Shown piece after piece: positions 10,152 to 22,857 of a stretch of 64,000 nucleotides of DNA (the first letter of the stretch is position 1; each line of letters begins with the position of its first letter). Source of the stretch: Bisbaumannia pacifica (GTDB taxonomy: Bacteria; Pseudomonadota; Gammaproteobacteria; Pseudomonadales; Halomonadaceae); the NCBI RefSeq assembly GCF_007989625.1, contig NZ_BJUK01000005.1:62001-126000 (forward strand), written 5' to 3'. Below the pieces are notes generated by a model. It was not told the DNA's origin, ran no database searches, and worked only from the letters and a program-made list of their open reading frames with translations. The translations under genes were made by a program, and so were the position numbers.

Positions 10152-11239
10152 CGGCACCGCGCCCACCCTGCGCCCCCGCTGCGCGACACGCCTCATACGA
10201 CCGTCCGGGGCATGCGGGGACCACGACGCCGCGCCGGGCGACGGGCTGGCGTTGGTACCATCTCGGCCCGCTGGCCCTGGCACTGCTGACGCCCCTGCTG
10301 CTGCCCTGGTGGCTGGGAGGCGAGGGGACCCTGGCGGCGCTGGCCGCCTTCCCGCTCCCCCTGCTGGCGCTGATGACGGCCATCGCCGTGCTGTGCTGGA
10401 ACCTCAATGCCGCCCGCTGGCGCCTGCTGTTCTCGGGCCGCGCCGGGCGCCTGGGCCAGGACGGCGCCCTGGCCCTCGAGATGGCCGCCAAGTTCGCCCT
10501 CTGCGCCACCCCGGGGGGCAGCGGCGGAGCCGCCACCTTCCTGCTGCTGCTGGCCCGTCGCGGCTACCCCCCGGCCCGCGCCTCGGCCATCTACCTGGTC
10601 GACCAGGCCTGCGACCTGCTGTTCTTCGCCCTGATGCTCGGCCTGCTGGTCACGGCGACCCTGACCGGCGCCATCGACTGGCCGCACCGCGCCCTGATGG
10701 CCGGCGCCCTGCTCGGCCTGGGTCTGCTGCTTGGCGGCCTGGGGCTGGCCCTGGCGGCGCTACCGCGGCTACTGCGCCGCACTCCGTGGCTCGCCTGGCC
10801 CGGCCCGCGACGCCGCCGCCGTCTCGCCCGCCAACTGCTCGCCGCCCGGCGCACCCTGATCGCCACCCTGCGCCTGCCGCCGCGGGTGCTGTCGGCGGTC
10901 TTCGCCCTCTGCGCCCTACACTGGCTGCTGCGCTATAGCCTGCTCTACCTGGCCGTGCTCGGCGTCGCCGGCCAGGGTGAGGCGCTGGCCGACTGGGCCT
11001 GGACCTTCCTGGTACAGATGCTGGCCATGGCGGCCAGCCAGCTCAGCGTGCTGCCCGGCGGCGCCGGCACCGCCGAGCTCAGCGTCGGCGCCCTGCTGTT
11101 GCCGCTGATGGAGCGCGACCAGGCCGCCGCCGCCGTGGTGATCTGGCGCCTGATCAGCTATCACCTCTACCTGCTCGCCGGGGCCCCGGTATTCGCCGTC
11201 CAGGCGAGCCGCTGGCTGGCACGCCCGGTCGCCTCCTGA
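10148..11239 (+). CDS. Integral membrane protein of the lysylphosphatidylglycerol-synthase TM/UPF0104 family
   Basis: 363 residues with a ~35-residue charged N-terminus and about eight predicted hydrophobic segments. Family hallmarks are CATPGGSGG near residue 119 and SVLPGGAGTAELSVG near 299. The C-terminal transferase domain of true MprF is absent, so only the flippase-like membrane part is present. Such stand-alone proteins often sit beside glycosyltransferases and are thought to help move lipid-linked sugars or lipids. It is coupled to the upstream glycosyltransferase (ATGA). Substrate unknown. Confidence 0.75.
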   Translation: MTAPRPPCAPAARHASYDRPGHAGTTTPRRATGWRWYHLGPLALALLTPLLLPWWLGGEGTLAALAAFPLPLLALMTAIAVLCWNLNAARWRLLFSGRAGRLGQDGALALEMAAKFALCATPGGSGGAATFLLLLARRGYPPARASAIYLVDQACDLLFFALMLGLLVTATLTGAIDWPHRALMAGALLGLGLLLGGLGLALAALPRLLRRTPWLAWPGPRRRRRLARQLLAARRTLIATLRLPPRVLSAVFALCALHWLLRYSLLYLAVLGVAGQGEALADWAWTFLVQMLAMAASQLSVLPGGAGTAELSVGALLLPLMERDQAAAAVVIWRLISYHLYLLAGAPVFAVQASRWLARPVAS

Positions 11240-11248
11240 GCGCCCACG

Positions 11249-11276
11249 AAAAAGGGCACCCCGAGGGGTGCCCTTT
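11249..11276. terminator. Bidirectional terminator between the membrane-protein gene and sucD
   Basis: A perfect 12-bp inverted repeat, AAAGGGCACCCC (11251-11262) and GGGGTGCCCTTT (11265-11276), has A residues on one side and T residues on the other. It lies between convergent genes and can end transcripts from both. Confidence 0.8.
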
Positions 11277-11301
11277 GCTGCGCGTCTGAGGCGGTGATGG
11301 C

Positions 11302-12173
11302 TTACCAGCCGGTCACTTCCTTCAGGGCATCGCCGATATGCGCCAGGGAGCGCACGGTCTTGACGCCGGCGTCTTCCAGGGCGGCGAACTTCTCGTCCGC
11401 GGTGCCCTTGCCACCGGAGATGATGGCGCCCGCATGGCCCATGCGCTTGCCCGGAGGAGCGGTCACGCCGGCGATGTAGGAGACCACCGGCTTGGAGACG
11501 TTGGCCTTGATAAAGGCGGCGGCCTCTTCCTCGGCGGTACCGCCGATCTCACCGATCATCACGATGGCTTCGGTCTGCGGGTCCTTCTCGAACATCTCGA
11601 GGATGTCGATGAAGTTGGAGCCCGGGATCGGGTCGCCACCGATGCCCACGCAGGTGGACTGGCCGAAGCCGTGGTCGGTGGTCTGCTTGACGGCTTCATA
11701 GGTCAGGGTGCCGGAGCGGGAGACGATACCCACCTTGCCCGGCTTGTGGATATGACCCGGCATGATGCCGATCTTGCACTCGCCCGGGGTGATCACGCCG
11801 GGGCAGTTCGGGCCGATCAGGCGCACGCCCAGCTCGTCGCACTTCACCTTGGCGTCGAGCATGTCGAGGGTGGGGATGCCCTCGGTGATGCAGACGATCA
11901 GCTTGATGCCGCCGTTGGCGGCTTCCAGGATGGAGTCCTTGCAGAACGGGGCCGGCACGTAGATCACGCTGGCCTCGGCGCCGGTGGCTTCCACGGCTTC
12001 CTTGACGGTGTTGAACACCGGCAGGCCCAGGTGGGTCTGGCCGCCCTTGCCCGGAGTCACGCCGCCGACCATCTGGGTGCCGTAGGCGATCGCCTGCTCG
12101 GAGTGGAAGGTCCCCTGGCCGCCGGTGAAGCCCTGGCAGATGACCTTGGTGTTCTTGTCGATCAGGATGCTCA

Positions 12174-12174
<1 letters not shown>
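11302..12174 (-). CDS. sucD: Succinate-CoA ligase alpha subunit
   Basis: 290 residues, standard length. It contains the CoA-binding Rossmann segment ([32 protein letters not shown]) and the region of the phosphohistidine, [14 protein letters not shown]. With SucC it converts succinyl-CoA to succinate with nucleoside triphosphate formation. Its start overlaps the sucC stop by one base (TAATG). It is the last gene of the sdh-suc block and ends at the bidirectional terminator. Confidence 0.97.
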
Positions 12175-13340
<1,166 letters not shown>

Positions 13341-13449
13341 CGTGTCATGCCATTGGTTGCATGTGACTCGAACGGTGACCACGGCGCTACGCCGAAACGA
13401 CGCTGGCCGGGTCACCACCGATCGCGCCCGATACATCGCCGGGCGCGCC

Positions 13450-13469
13450 GCGCCGCCCGCGGGCGGCGC
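13450..13469. other. Perfect hairpin just downstream of lpd
   Basis: GCGCCGCCC (13450-13458) and GGGCGGCGC (13461-13469) flank a 2-base loop. There is no T run on the minus strand, so it is more likely an mRNA processing or stability element between lpd and sucC than a terminator. Confidence 0.5.
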
Positions 13470-13477
13470 TTGTTGTC

Positions 13478-14962
<1,485 letters not shown>

Positions 14963-16486
14963 TTAGACGTCCAGCAGCAGGCGTGCCGGATCCTCCAGCA
15001 GATCCTTGACGGCGACCAGGAACTGTACCGCGTCCTTGCCGTCGATCATGCGGTGGTCGTAGGAGAGCGCCAGGTACATCATCGGACGAATTTCGACCTT
15101 GCCGTTCACCGCCATGGGTCGTTCCTGGATCTTGTGCATGCCCAGGATGGCGGTTTGCGGCGGATTCAGAATCGGCGTCGACATCAGTGAGCCGAAGATG
15201 CCCCCATTTGTAATTGTGAAGGTACCGCCCTGCATCTCGTCGATGCCCAGCTTGCCGTCGCGGGCGCGCTTGCCGAAATCGACGATGCCTTTCTCCACGT
15301 CGGCCAGCGACATGCTCGAGGTGTCACGCAGGACGGGAACCACCAGGCCACGCGGGGTGGACACCGCCACGCCGATGTCCTGGTAGCCGTGGTAGACGAT
15401 ATCGCTGCCATCGATGGAGGCGTTGACGTCCGGGAAGCGCTTGAGCGCCTCGGTGGCGGCCTTGACGAAGAAGCCCATGAAGCCGAGCTTGGTGTCGTGG
15501 GCCTTGAGGAAGGTGTCCTTGTACTGGGCACGCAGGCCCATCACCGCGCTCATGTCCACCTCGTTGTAGGTGGTCAGCATGGCGGCGGTCTGCTGGGCCT
15601 GGACCAGGCGCTTGGCGATGGTCTGGCGCAGGCGGCTCATCGGCACGCGCTTCTCGGGACGCTCGCCCTCGGCCACCGGGGCCGCGGCCGGAGCGGCCGG
15701 CGCCGCGGCGGCCTTGGCCTTCTTGGCGTTGCCGGCCTGGATGGCGCGCTGCACGTCTTCCTTGAGGATGCGACCGCCCTTGCCGGTGCCGTCGATCTTG
15801 GCCACGTCCAGGTCATGCTCGGCGACCAGCTTGCGGGCCGCCGGGGCGAGGATCTTGTCGCCGACCTTCTCGTCGGCCCCTTCGTCCGCGGCCGCGCTCG
15901 GCGCCTCGGCGGCCGGCGCGGCTTCGCCGCCGGCGCCCTCGGCGAAGACCGCCAGCACCTCTTCGGAGGCCACCTGGCTGCCCTCTTCGGCCTTGATCTC
16001 CACCAGGGCGCCGTCGGCCGGGGCGACCACTTCCAGCACCACCTTGTCGGTCTCGATCTCGGCCAGCACCTCGTCGCGCTTGACCGCCTCGCCGACCTGC
16101 TTGCTCCAGCCGGCCACGGTGCCTTCCTGGATCGATTCGGGGAAGGTCGGCGCCTTCACCTCGTGCTGCTTGCCGGAGGCGGCGGGCGCCTCGGTCTTGG
16201 CCGGGGCGGCGTCACTCTTGGCCTCGCTCTTCGCCTCGGCCTTGTCGCCGGCGGCGCCGAGTGTGCCCAGCACCTGCTCGGAGGCCACGGTGTCGCCCTC
16301 CTCGGCCTTGATCTCGGCCAGGGTGCCGGCCTCGGGAGCCAGCACTTCCAGCACCACCTTGTCGGTCTCGATCTCGACGATCAGCTCGTCGCGCTCGACG
16401 CTGTCCCCCGGCTGCTTGTGCCAGGCCGCCACGCTGCCTTCGGCAACGGACTCAGGAAAGGTAGGCGCTTTGATCTCGGTAGCCAT
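14963..16486 (-). CDS. sucB: Dihydrolipoyllysine succinyltransferase (E2 of 2-oxoglutarate dehydrogenase), two lipoyl domains
   Basis: 507 residues, about 100 longer than the E. coli enzyme (405). The extra length is a second lipoyl domain: [11 protein letters not shown] occurs twice, with lipoyl-lysines at about residues 43 and 148, joined by an Ala/Glu/Lys-rich linker. Then come the E3/E1-binding domain (about 211-250, [17 protein letters not shown]), another Ala/Pro linker and the acyltransferase core ending in DHRMIDG (His478, Asp482). Context between sucA and lpd makes it E2 of the 2-oxoglutarate rather than the pyruvate complex. Confidence 0.95.
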   Translation of the reverse strand: MATEIKAPTFPESVAEGSVAAWHKQPGDSVERDELIVEIETDKVVLEVLAPEAGTLAEIKAEEGDTVASEQVLGTLGAAGDKAEAKSEAKSDAAPAKTEAPAASGKQHEVKAPTFPESIQEGTVAGWSKQVGEAVKRDEVLAEIETDKVVLEVVAPADGALVEIKAEEGSQVASEEVLAVFAEGAGGEAAPAAEAPSAAADEGADEKVGDKILAPAARKLVAEHDLDVAKIDGTGKGGRILKEDVQRAIQAGNAKKAKAAAAPAAPAAAPVAEGERPEKRVPMSRLRQTIAKRLVQAQQTAAMLTTYNEVDMSAVMGLRAQYKDTFLKAHDTKLGFMGFFVKAATEALKRFPDVNASIDGSDIVYHGYQDIGVAVSTPRGLVVPVLRDTSSMSLADVEKGIVDFGKRARDGKLGIDEMQGGTFTITNGGIFGSLMSTPILNPPQTAILGMHKIQERPMAVNGKVEIRPMMYLALSYDHRMIDGKDAVQFLVAVKDLLEDPARLLLDV

Positions 16487-16528
16487 CTTGGTCGTTTCCC
16501 TTGTGTATTCTCTCGTCCGGTGGGCGCC

Positions 16529-19366
16529 TTACAGGTTGAAGGCGTCGTCCACCAGTTGGCGCTGCTGTTCTACGTGTACCGACATATAGCCCGCGGCGGG
16601 AGCCGCCGAGGCCGGACGACCGGCGAACTTGAGGTCGCGGCCCAGGCCGTCCTTGAGCATGTCGGCGACGGCCCGCATATGGTGCTGACTGGAATACCAG
16701 GCGCCCTGGTTGAGGGGCTCCTCCTGACACCACACCACCTGTTCCAGGTTGGGGTAGGTCTTGAGGGCCTGATAGAGCTCCTCCTTGGGGAAGGGGTAGA
16801 GCTGCTCCAGGCGCACGATGGCGGTGTCGTCGCGCTCCTGGTCGACGCGGTAGCCGGCCAGGTCGTAGTAGACCTTGCCGGAACACAACACCACGCGCTT
16901 GACCTTCTCCGCCTCGAGCTTGCCCTGGTCGGGCAGCACCATCTGGAACTTGCCGTGGGCCAGCTCATCGAGGCTGGAGGTGGCTTCCTTGTGGCGCAGC
17001 AGGCTCTTCGGCGACATCACCACCAGGGGCTTGCGCAGCGGGCGGATCACCTGGCGACGCAGCAGATGGAAGATCTGTGCCGGGGTGGTGGGCACGCAGA
17101 CCTGCATGTTGTGCTCGGCGCACAGCTGCAGGAAGCGCTCCAGGCGCGCCGAGGAGTGCTCGGGCCCCTGTCCCTCGTAGCCGTGGGGCAGCAGCAGGGT
17201 CAGGCCACACAGCCGGCCCCACTTGGTCTCGCCGGAGGAGATGAACTGATCCACCACCACCTGGGCGCCGTTGAAGAAGTCGCCGAACTGCGCCTCCCAG
17301 ATATTCAGCGCATTGGGCATGGTGGTGGCATAGCCGTACTCGAAGGCCAGCACGGCTTCTTCCGAAAGGAAGGAGTCGTGGATGGTGAAGCGCGGCTGCC
17401 CGTCGGCGATATGCTCCAGCGGCACATAGGTGCTGCCGTCCTTCTGGTTATGCACCACCGCATGGCGGTGGGAGAAGGTGCCGCGGCCCACGTCCTGGCC
17501 GGTGATGCGGATCGGATGCCCCTGATCGAGCAGGGTGGCGTAGGCCAGGGTCTCGGCGAAGCCCCAGTTCAGGGCCATGCCGCCGGCCTGCATCTTGCGA
17601 CGATCCTCATAGATCTTGGCCACCTGGCGCTGCACGGCGACGCCATCGGGGATCTCGCACATCTTGGCGGCCAGCTGCTGCAGGCGCTTCATGTCCACGG
17701 TGGTATCGGCGTCGCCGGTCCACTCATGGCCCAGGTAGGGGGCCCAGTCGACGAACAGCGACTTGTTGGGCTCCTTGACCAGGGCGTTGGCCACGTGATT
17801 GCCGGCCAGCAGGTCTTCCCGGTAGGTCTCGACCAGTTGCTTGGCCGCCTCCTCGGAGAGCACGCCCTGCTCCACCAGGCGCTTGGCGTAGATCGCCCGG
17901 GAGCTGGGGTGGTTCTTGATCTTGCCGTACATCATCGGCTGGGTGCCGGAGGGCTCGTCGGCCTCGTTATGGCCGCGGCGACGGTAGCACACCAGGTCGA
18001 TGACCACGTCCTTCTTGAACTGCATGCGGTAGTCCAGGGCGACCTGGGCGGCATGCAGCACGGCGTCGGGATCGTCGCCGTTGACGTGGAAGATCGGCGC
18101 CTGGACCATCTTGGCGATGTCGGTGCAGTACTCGGTGGAGCGGGTGTCCAGGGGGTTGGAGGTGGTGAAGCCGACCTGGTTGTTGATCACCAGGTGGAGG
18201 GTGCCACCGGTCTTGTAGGCGCGGGTCTGGGACATCTGGAAGGTCTCCATGACCACGCCCTGACCGGCGAAGGCCGCATCCCCGTGCACATTGATCGGCA
18301 GCACCTTGGTGCCGTCGCCGTCGTTGCGGCGGTCCTGGCGGGCACGCACCGAGCCCTCCACCACCGGCGAGACGATTTCCAGATGCGAGGGGTTGAAGGC
18401 CAGCGCCAGGTGCACCTCGCCACCCGGCGTCATGACGTTGGAGCTGAAGCCCTGGTGGTACTTGACGTCGCCGGAGCCGTGCTCGATGACCTTCTTGCCG
18501 TCGAACTCCTCGATCAGCTCGGAGGGGCTCTTGCCGAGGATATTGACCAGCAGGTTGAGGCGGCCGCGGTGGGCCATGCCGATCACCACTTCCTTGGTGC
18601 CGTAGCCGCCGGCACGCTGGATCAGCTCGTCCATCATCGGGATGAAGGACTCGCCGCCCTCCAGGCCGAAGCGCTTGGTGCCCGGGTACTTGGAGGCCAG
18701 GTAGTTCTCCAGGCCCTCGGCGGCGGTCAACCGCTCGAGCACGTGCTTGCGCACCTCGGGGCTGAACTTGGGCGCGCTGCGCACCGACTCGAAGCGCTGC
18801 TGCAGCCAGCGTTTCTCCTCGGTATCGACGATATGCATGAACTCACAGCCGATGGCGCGGCAGTAAGTCTGCTCCAGGGACTCGACGATCTCCTTGAGGG
18901 GCGCCTTGTCCTTGCCGATAAACAGCGAGCCGGTCTGGAACTCGCTGTCCAGGTCCGCGGGGGTCAGCTGGTGGAAGGCCAGATCCAGGTCGGGAACCGG
19001 GGTCGGGCTGCGCAGATCGAGGGGATCGATCTTGGCGCGCTGATGGCCACGGAAGCGGTAGGCGTTGATCAGCTGGAGGACCTTGACCTGCTTCTTGCTG
19101 TCGCCGCTGTCACCGCCGGCGACGGCGCCCTGGGCGGGGCGACGGGTCTTGGCTAGCTGATAGAACTGGTCACGAATCGGACTAAGGGGGACGTCTTGGG
19201 AGGAGCTGCCTTCGGGGCGGGGCAACTGGTCGAAATAGTTGCGCCACTCATCGGGGACAGCATTGGGATCGACGAGGTACTGCTCGTAGAGCGCTTCCAC
19301 ATAGTGGACATTGCCACCACTCATGTGGGAAGTGCGCCACATCAACTCCATTATGCCTTCTTGCAT
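16529..19366 (-). CDS. sucA: 2-oxoglutarate dehydrogenase E1 component
   Basis: 945 residues from the ATG at 19364-19366 (MQEGIMELMWRTSHMSGGN), which matches the typical N-terminus; an upstream in-frame ATG (19411) is not favoured. It contains thiamine-diphosphate/Mg motifs (HGDAAFAGQGV through INNQVGFTTSNP), substrate-region GMAHRGRLNLLVN, and the late GQDVGRGTFSHRHAV. It decarboxylates 2-oxoglutarate and passes the succinyl group to SucB. It is transcribed from the sdh side or from its own promoter within the 276-base gap after sdhB. Confidence 0.97.
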   Translation of the reverse strand: MQEGIMELMWRTSHMSGGNVHYVEALYEQYLVDPNAVPDEWRNYFDQLPRPEGSSSQDVPLSPIRDQFYQLAKTRRPAQGAVAGGDSGDSKKQVKVLQLINAYRFRGHQRAKIDPLDLRSPTPVPDLDLAFHQLTPADLDSEFQTGSLFIGKDKAPLKEIVESLEQTYCRAIGCEFMHIVDTEEKRWLQQRFESVRSAPKFSPEVRKHVLERLTAAEGLENYLASKYPGTKRFGLEGGESFIPMMDELIQRAGGYGTKEVVIGMAHRGRLNLLVNILGKSPSELIEEFDGKKVIEHGSGDVKYHQGFSSNVMTPGGEVHLALAFNPSHLEIVSPVVEGSVRARQDRRNDGDGTKVLPINVHGDAAFAGQGVVMETFQMSQTRAYKTGGTLHLVINNQVGFTTSNPLDTRSTEYCTDIAKMVQAPIFHVNGDDPDAVLHAAQVALDYRMQFKKDVVIDLVCYRRRGHNEADEPSGTQPMMYGKIKNHPSSRAIYAKRLVEQGVLSEEAAKQLVETYREDLLAGNHVANALVKEPNKSLFVDWAPYLGHEWTGDADTTVDMKRLQQLAAKMCEIPDGVAVQRQVAKIYEDRRKMQAGGMALNWGFAETLAYATLLDQGHPIRITGQDVGRGTFSHRHAVVHNQKDGSTYVPLEHIADGQPRFTIHDSFLSEEAVLAFEYGYATTMPNALNIWEAQFGDFFNGAQVVVDQFISSGETKWGRLCGLTLLLPHGYEGQGPEHSSARLERFLQLCAEHNMQVCVPTTPAQIFHLLRRQVIRPLRKPLVVMSPKSLLRHKEATSSLDELAHGKFQMVLPDQGKLEAEKVKRVVLCSGKVYYDLAGYRVDQERDDTAIVRLEQLYPFPKEELYQALKTYPNLEQVVWCQEEPLNQGAWYSSQHHMRAVADMLKDGLGRDLKFAGRPASAAPAAGYMSVHVEQQRQLVDDAFNL

Positions 19367-19577
19367 CTCTCGGTCACCCTGCACTGATGGGGTGTTGTCG
19401 GCGCCTGACACGGGGGTCGCCGCATCGGCGTTCCTGGTGCCCTGCCGGCGGGCGGTTCATCCATCCGGCGCTTTAGCTTGCAAACAGGCCACTTATTCTT
19501 GTACCCGGCGCGATCTGCCTGATGATCGTTCGAAGAAAGCCGGCGCACTAGGCACCGGCTGACCTCGACGGGGCCGG

Positions 19578-19606
19578 GGCAACTGCGACACTGGGTCGCA
19601 GTTGCC
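19578..19606. other. Strong hairpin between sdhB and sucA
   Basis: GGCAACTGCGAC (19578-19589) and GTCGCAGTTGCC (19595-19606) form a perfect 12-bp stem with a 5-base loop, 36 bases after the sdhB stop. Neither side has a T run. It is a candidate attenuator or mRNA 3'-end stabiliser that sets sdh against suc expression. The rest of the 19367-19642 gap shows no gene. Confidence 0.55.
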
Positions 19607-19642
19607 GGGCGGCGCCCATGATACCAAGCAAGCCACGAGGAT

Positions 19643-20347
19643 TTAAGTGGCATTGGCCAGCAACATCTCGCGAATCTTGCCGATGGCCCGCGTCGGGTTG
19701 AGCCCCTTGGGACACACCGAGACGCAGTTCATGATGCCGCGGCAGCGGAACACGGAGAACGGGTCCTCCAGCTCGGCCAGGCGCTCGCGGGTCGCCTCGT
19801 CCCGGGAGTCGGCCAGGAAGCGGTAGGCCTGGAGCAGGCCGGCCGGGCCCACGAACTTGTCCGGGTTCCACCAGAAGGAGGGGCAGGAGGTGGAGCAGCA
19901 GGCGCACAGGATGCACTCGTAGAGGCCGTCGAGCTTGTCGCGATCCTCCGGCGACTGCAGGCGCTCGATGGCCGGCGCCGGGGTGTCGTTCTGCAGGTAC
20001 GGCTGGATGCGTTCGTACTGCTTGTAGAACAGCCCCATGTCGACCACCAGGTCGCGCACCACCGGCAGGCCCGGCAGCGGGCGCAGCGTCAGCTTGCCGT
20101 TCTTGACCACCTCGGAGAGCGGCGTGATGCAGGCCAGGCCGTTCTTGCCGTTCATGTTCATGCCGTCGGAGCCACACACCCCCTCGCGGCAGCTGCGACG
20201 ATAGGCCAGGCCGTTGTCCTGCTCCTTCATCATGTGCAGGACGTCCAGCACCATGACGTCACGGCCCTGGGTGTCGACCTGGAACTCCTGCATATAGGGC
20301 GCGGAGTCGGTCTCCGGGTTGTAGCGGTATACGGATACCTGAAGCAT
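19643..20347 (-). CDS. sdhB: Succinate dehydrogenase iron-sulfur subunit
   Basis: 234 residues. The [2Fe-2S] cysteines are in CREGVCGSDGMNMNGKNGLAC, and the [4Fe-4S]/[3Fe-4S] ligands are in CILCACCSTSCPSFWW and CRGIMNCVSVCPKGLNP. It carries electrons from SdhA to the membrane quinone site. It follows sdhA by 15 bases in the same operon. Confidence 0.97.
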   Translation of the reverse strand: MLQVSVYRYNPETDSAPYMQEFQVDTQGRDVMVLDVLHMMKEQDNGLAYRRSCREGVCGSDGMNMNGKNGLACITPLSEVVKNGKLTLRPLPGLPVVRDLVVDMGLFYKQYERIQPYLQNDTPAPAIERLQSPEDRDKLDGLYECILCACCSTSCPSFWWNPDKFVGPAGLLQAYRFLADSRDEATRERLAELEDPFSVFRCRGIMNCVSVCPKGLNPTRAIGKIREMLLANAT

Positions 20348-20362
20348 GGATCGTGGCTCCCC

Positions 20363-22135
20363 TTAGTAGGTACGGACTTTCGGCTCGAAGGTGTCGACGG
20401 TCTTGGGCGCGAAGTTGACGTCGCGCTTGCCAAGCCGCTTCTCGGCCGGGAAGTAGAGCGAGTGCTTCAGCCAGTTGGCGTCGTCACGGTCCGGGTAGTC
20501 GTAGCGGGAGTGCGCGCCGCGACTCTCCTTGCGCTCCAGGGCGGAGATCGCCGTGGCCTCGGCCACTTCCATCAGGTTATCCAGCTCCAGGGCCTCGACA
20601 CGCGCGGTGTTGAAGGCGTTGGACTTGTCCTCCAGGTGCGCGTTGGCGATGCGCCCACGCAGCTCGGCCAGCTGCTTGACCCCTTCCTGCATGTTGTCTT
20701 CCTGACGGAAGACGCCGAAGGAGTTCTGCATGATGCCCTGCAGCTCGCGCTTGAGCTCGGCCACGGACTCGCCGCCGCTGGACTCGTTCCAGCGGTTCAT
20801 GCGCGCCATGGCGGAGTCGATATCGGAGTCGGAGGCGTCCAGGTAGTCGATGCCTTCGTTCAGGGCGTTCTCGATAAACATGCCGGCGGCGCGACCGAAG
20901 ACCACCAGGTCGAGCAGCGAGTTGCCGCCCAGGCGGTTGGCGCCATGCACCGAGACGCAGGCCGCCTCGCCACAGGCGAACAGGCCGTTGACGATCTGGT
21001 CGTTGCCGTCGGCGTCCTGCATGATCGCCTGGCCATGAACGTTGGTGGGGATGCCGCCCATCATGTAGTGACAGGTGGGCACCACCGGGATCGGCTCCTT
21101 GGCCGGATCCACGTGGGCGAAGGTCTTGGAGAGCTCGACGATGCCGGGCAGGCGCTTGCCGAGGACTTCCTCGCCGAGGTGATCCAGCTTGAGGAAGACG
21201 TGATCGCCGTCTTCGCCGCAACCACGGCCCTCGAGGATCTCCATGACCATGGAGCGCGCGACCACGTCGCGGCCGGCCAGGTCCTTGGCGTTGGGGGCAT
21301 AACGCTCCATGAAGCGCTCGCCGTCCTTGTTGATCAGGTAGCCACCCTCGCCGCGGCACCCCTCGGTGACCAGGGTACCGGCGCCGTAGATACCGGTGGG
21401 GTGGAACTGCCACATCTCCATGTCCTGCATCGGGAAGCCGGCACGCAGGGCCATGCCGATGCCGTCACCGGTGTTGATCAGGGCATTGGTGGTGGAGGCG
21501 TAGATGCGGCCGGCGCCGCCGGTGGCCAGCACGGTGGCCTTGGACTTCACATGCACCACTTCGCCGGTCTCGATGCACATGGCGATGCAGCCCACCACGT
21601 CGCCGTTGGCGTTCTTGACCAGATCCACCGCGAACCACTCATTGAGGAAGGTGGTGTTGTTCTTCAGGTTGTTCTGGTAGAGGGTGTGCAGCAGGGCATG
21701 ACCGGTACGGTCGGCGGCGGCACAGGTCCGCGCCGCCTGGCCGCCCTTGCCGAAGTCCTTGGACTGGCCGCCGAAGGGGCGCTGGTAGATGCGACCGTTA
21801 TCGAAGCGCGAGAACGGCAGGCCCATGTGCTCGAGTTCGAAGACCGCTTTGGGGCCCTCGGAACACATGTACTCGGCGGCGTCCTGGTCGGTGATGTAGT
21901 CACCGCCCTTGACGGTGTCATACATGTGCCAGCGCCAGTCATCGTTGGGATCGGCGGAGGCGATGGCGCAGGTGATACCGCCCTGGGCGGAAACGGTGTG
22001 GGAGCGGGTCGGGAAGACCTTGGAGAGGACCGCGGTCTTCTTGCCGGACTTGGCCAGTTCCAGGGCGGCTCGCAGGCCGGAGCCACCGCCACCGATGATG
22101 ATTGCGTCGAAGGTCAGGCTACGCATGTTAGACAT
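20363..22135 (-). CDS. sdhA: Succinate dehydrogenase flavoprotein subunit
   Basis: 590 residues. FAD-binding [17 protein letters not shown], the histidine that binds FAD covalently in [10 protein letters not shown], active-site HPTGIYGAG and the C-terminal RSRGAHSR-like ([17 protein letters not shown]) signature are present. It oxidises succinate to fumarate. It starts three bases after the sdhD stop. Confidence 0.97.
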   Translation of the reverse strand: MSNMRSLTFDAIIIGGGGSGLRAALELAKSGKKTAVLSKVFPTRSHTVSAQGGITCAIASADPNDDWRWHMYDTVKGGDYITDQDAAEYMCSEGPKAVFELEHMGLPFSRFDNGRIYQRPFGGQSKDFGKGGQAARTCAAADRTGHALLHTLYQNNLKNNTTFLNEWFAVDLVKNANGDVVGCIAMCIETGEVVHVKSKATVLATGGAGRIYASTTNALINTGDGIGMALRAGFPMQDMEMWQFHPTGIYGAGTLVTEGCRGEGGYLINKDGERFMERYAPNAKDLAGRDVVARSMVMEILEGRGCGEDGDHVFLKLDHLGEEVLGKRLPGIVELSKTFAHVDPAKEPIPVVPTCHYMMGGIPTNVHGQAIMQDADGNDQIVNGLFACGEAACVSVHGANRLGGNSLLDLVVFGRAAGMFIENALNEGIDYLDASDSDIDSAMARMNRWNESSGGESVAELKRELQGIMQNSFGVFRQEDNMQEGVKQLAELRGRIANAHLEDKSNAFNTARVEALELDNLMEVAEATAISALERKESRGAHSRYDYPDRDDANWLKHSLYFPAEKRLGKRDVNFAPKTVDTFEPKVRTY

Positions 22136-22138
22136 GAA

Positions 22139-22486
22139 TCAGGCTCCCCACAGGACTTGAATGCCCCACACCAGAAAAACGAAGATGGCCAGGATAACGA
22201 CAAGCTGCACGGCGATACGCACGGCGGTGGGCTTGAGGTAGTCGGTGGTCACGGTCCACAGGCCGACCCAGGCGTGGGCCGCCAGGGAGACGAAGGCCAG
22301 CAGCGAGAAGATACGCATCCAGGTGGCGGAGAAGAGCCCGCTCCAGGCCGCGTAGTCCAGGCCCGGATTGAACAGCAGATAGCCGACCATAAAGAGTGTG
22401 TAGACGGCCAGGATCAGCGCGGAGACGCGCTGGATCAGCCAGTCGGAGAGGCCGCTGCGGCCGAAGCTTGTAATGTTGGTTACCAT
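22139..22486 (-). CDS. sdhD: Succinate dehydrogenase membrane anchor subunit D
   Basis: 115 residues with three transmembrane helices (about 20-40, 55-77, 90-112). It contains SDWLIQRVSALILAVYTLF at the start and AHAWVGLWTVTTDYL, with the conserved histidine and aspartate-tyrosine of the heme/quinone site. The ATG at 22484-22486 gives the usual length; upstream frame is sdhC antisense-free run-on. It overlaps sdhC by seven bases. Confidence 0.93.
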   Translation of the reverse strand: MVTNITSFGRSGLSDWLIQRVSALILAVYTLFMVGYLLFNPGLDYAAWSGLFSATWMRIFSLLAFVSLAAHAWVGLWTVTTDYLKPTAVRIAVQLVVILAIFVFLVWGIQVLWGA

Positions 22487-22857
22487 ACCCAGACTCCCGC
22501 CAGAATGATCAGAACGGCACTGATGACCACGGTGGCCTGTGCCTTCTTCAAGCCGCCCTCGAGGGTGACGCCGATGTTCATGTCCATCAGCAGGTGCTTG
22601 ATGCCGGCCACGAAGTGGTAGGCCAAGGCCGACAGCAGCCCCCAAGCGATGAGCTTGACGAGAACGTTGTGGGAGAGGGCATGACTGACGGCGTCGAATC
22701 CTTCGGGAGAAGAGAGCGACGTATCCAGCGCCCAGAAGGCAAAGATCAGCCCAATGAAGAGAAGGATGCCAGTGATGCGGTGGGTGATCGACGTCAATGC
22801 CGGCAGCGGCATCTTGATCGTCGTCAGGTCGAGGTTTACGGGTCGTTTGCTATTCAC
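22480..22857 (-). CDS. sdhC: Succinate dehydrogenase cytochrome b subunit C
   Basis: 125 residues starting at GTG (22855-22857): VNSKRPVNLDLTTIKMPLPA aligns with the usual SdhC start (KQRPVNLDL). It contains three membrane helices, the Ser/Arg quinone-site segment SITHRITG, TSLSSPEGF, and the heme histidine region ALAYHFVAGIKHLLMD. It is first in the sdhCDAB operon. It is divergent from gltA across a 399-base region. Confidence 0.93.
   Translation of the reverse strand: MNSKRPVNLDLTTIKMPLPALTSITHRITGILLFIGLIFAFWALDTSLSSPEGFDAVSHALSHNVLVKLIAWGLLSALAYHFVAGIKHLLMDMNIGVTLEGGLKKAQATVVISAVLIILAGVWVW

Noticed and set aside
13450-13469. Intrinsic terminator after lpd
   Set aside because: The hairpin lacks a T run on the minus strand, and sucC follows in the same direction, so read-through is expected.
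15389-19156. A 1255-codon open frame on the plus strand, antisense to sucB and sucA
   Set aside because: It is Gly/Leu/His-rich, low-complexity translation typical of the reverse frame of GC-rich genes, and the minus-strand genes are unmistakable.
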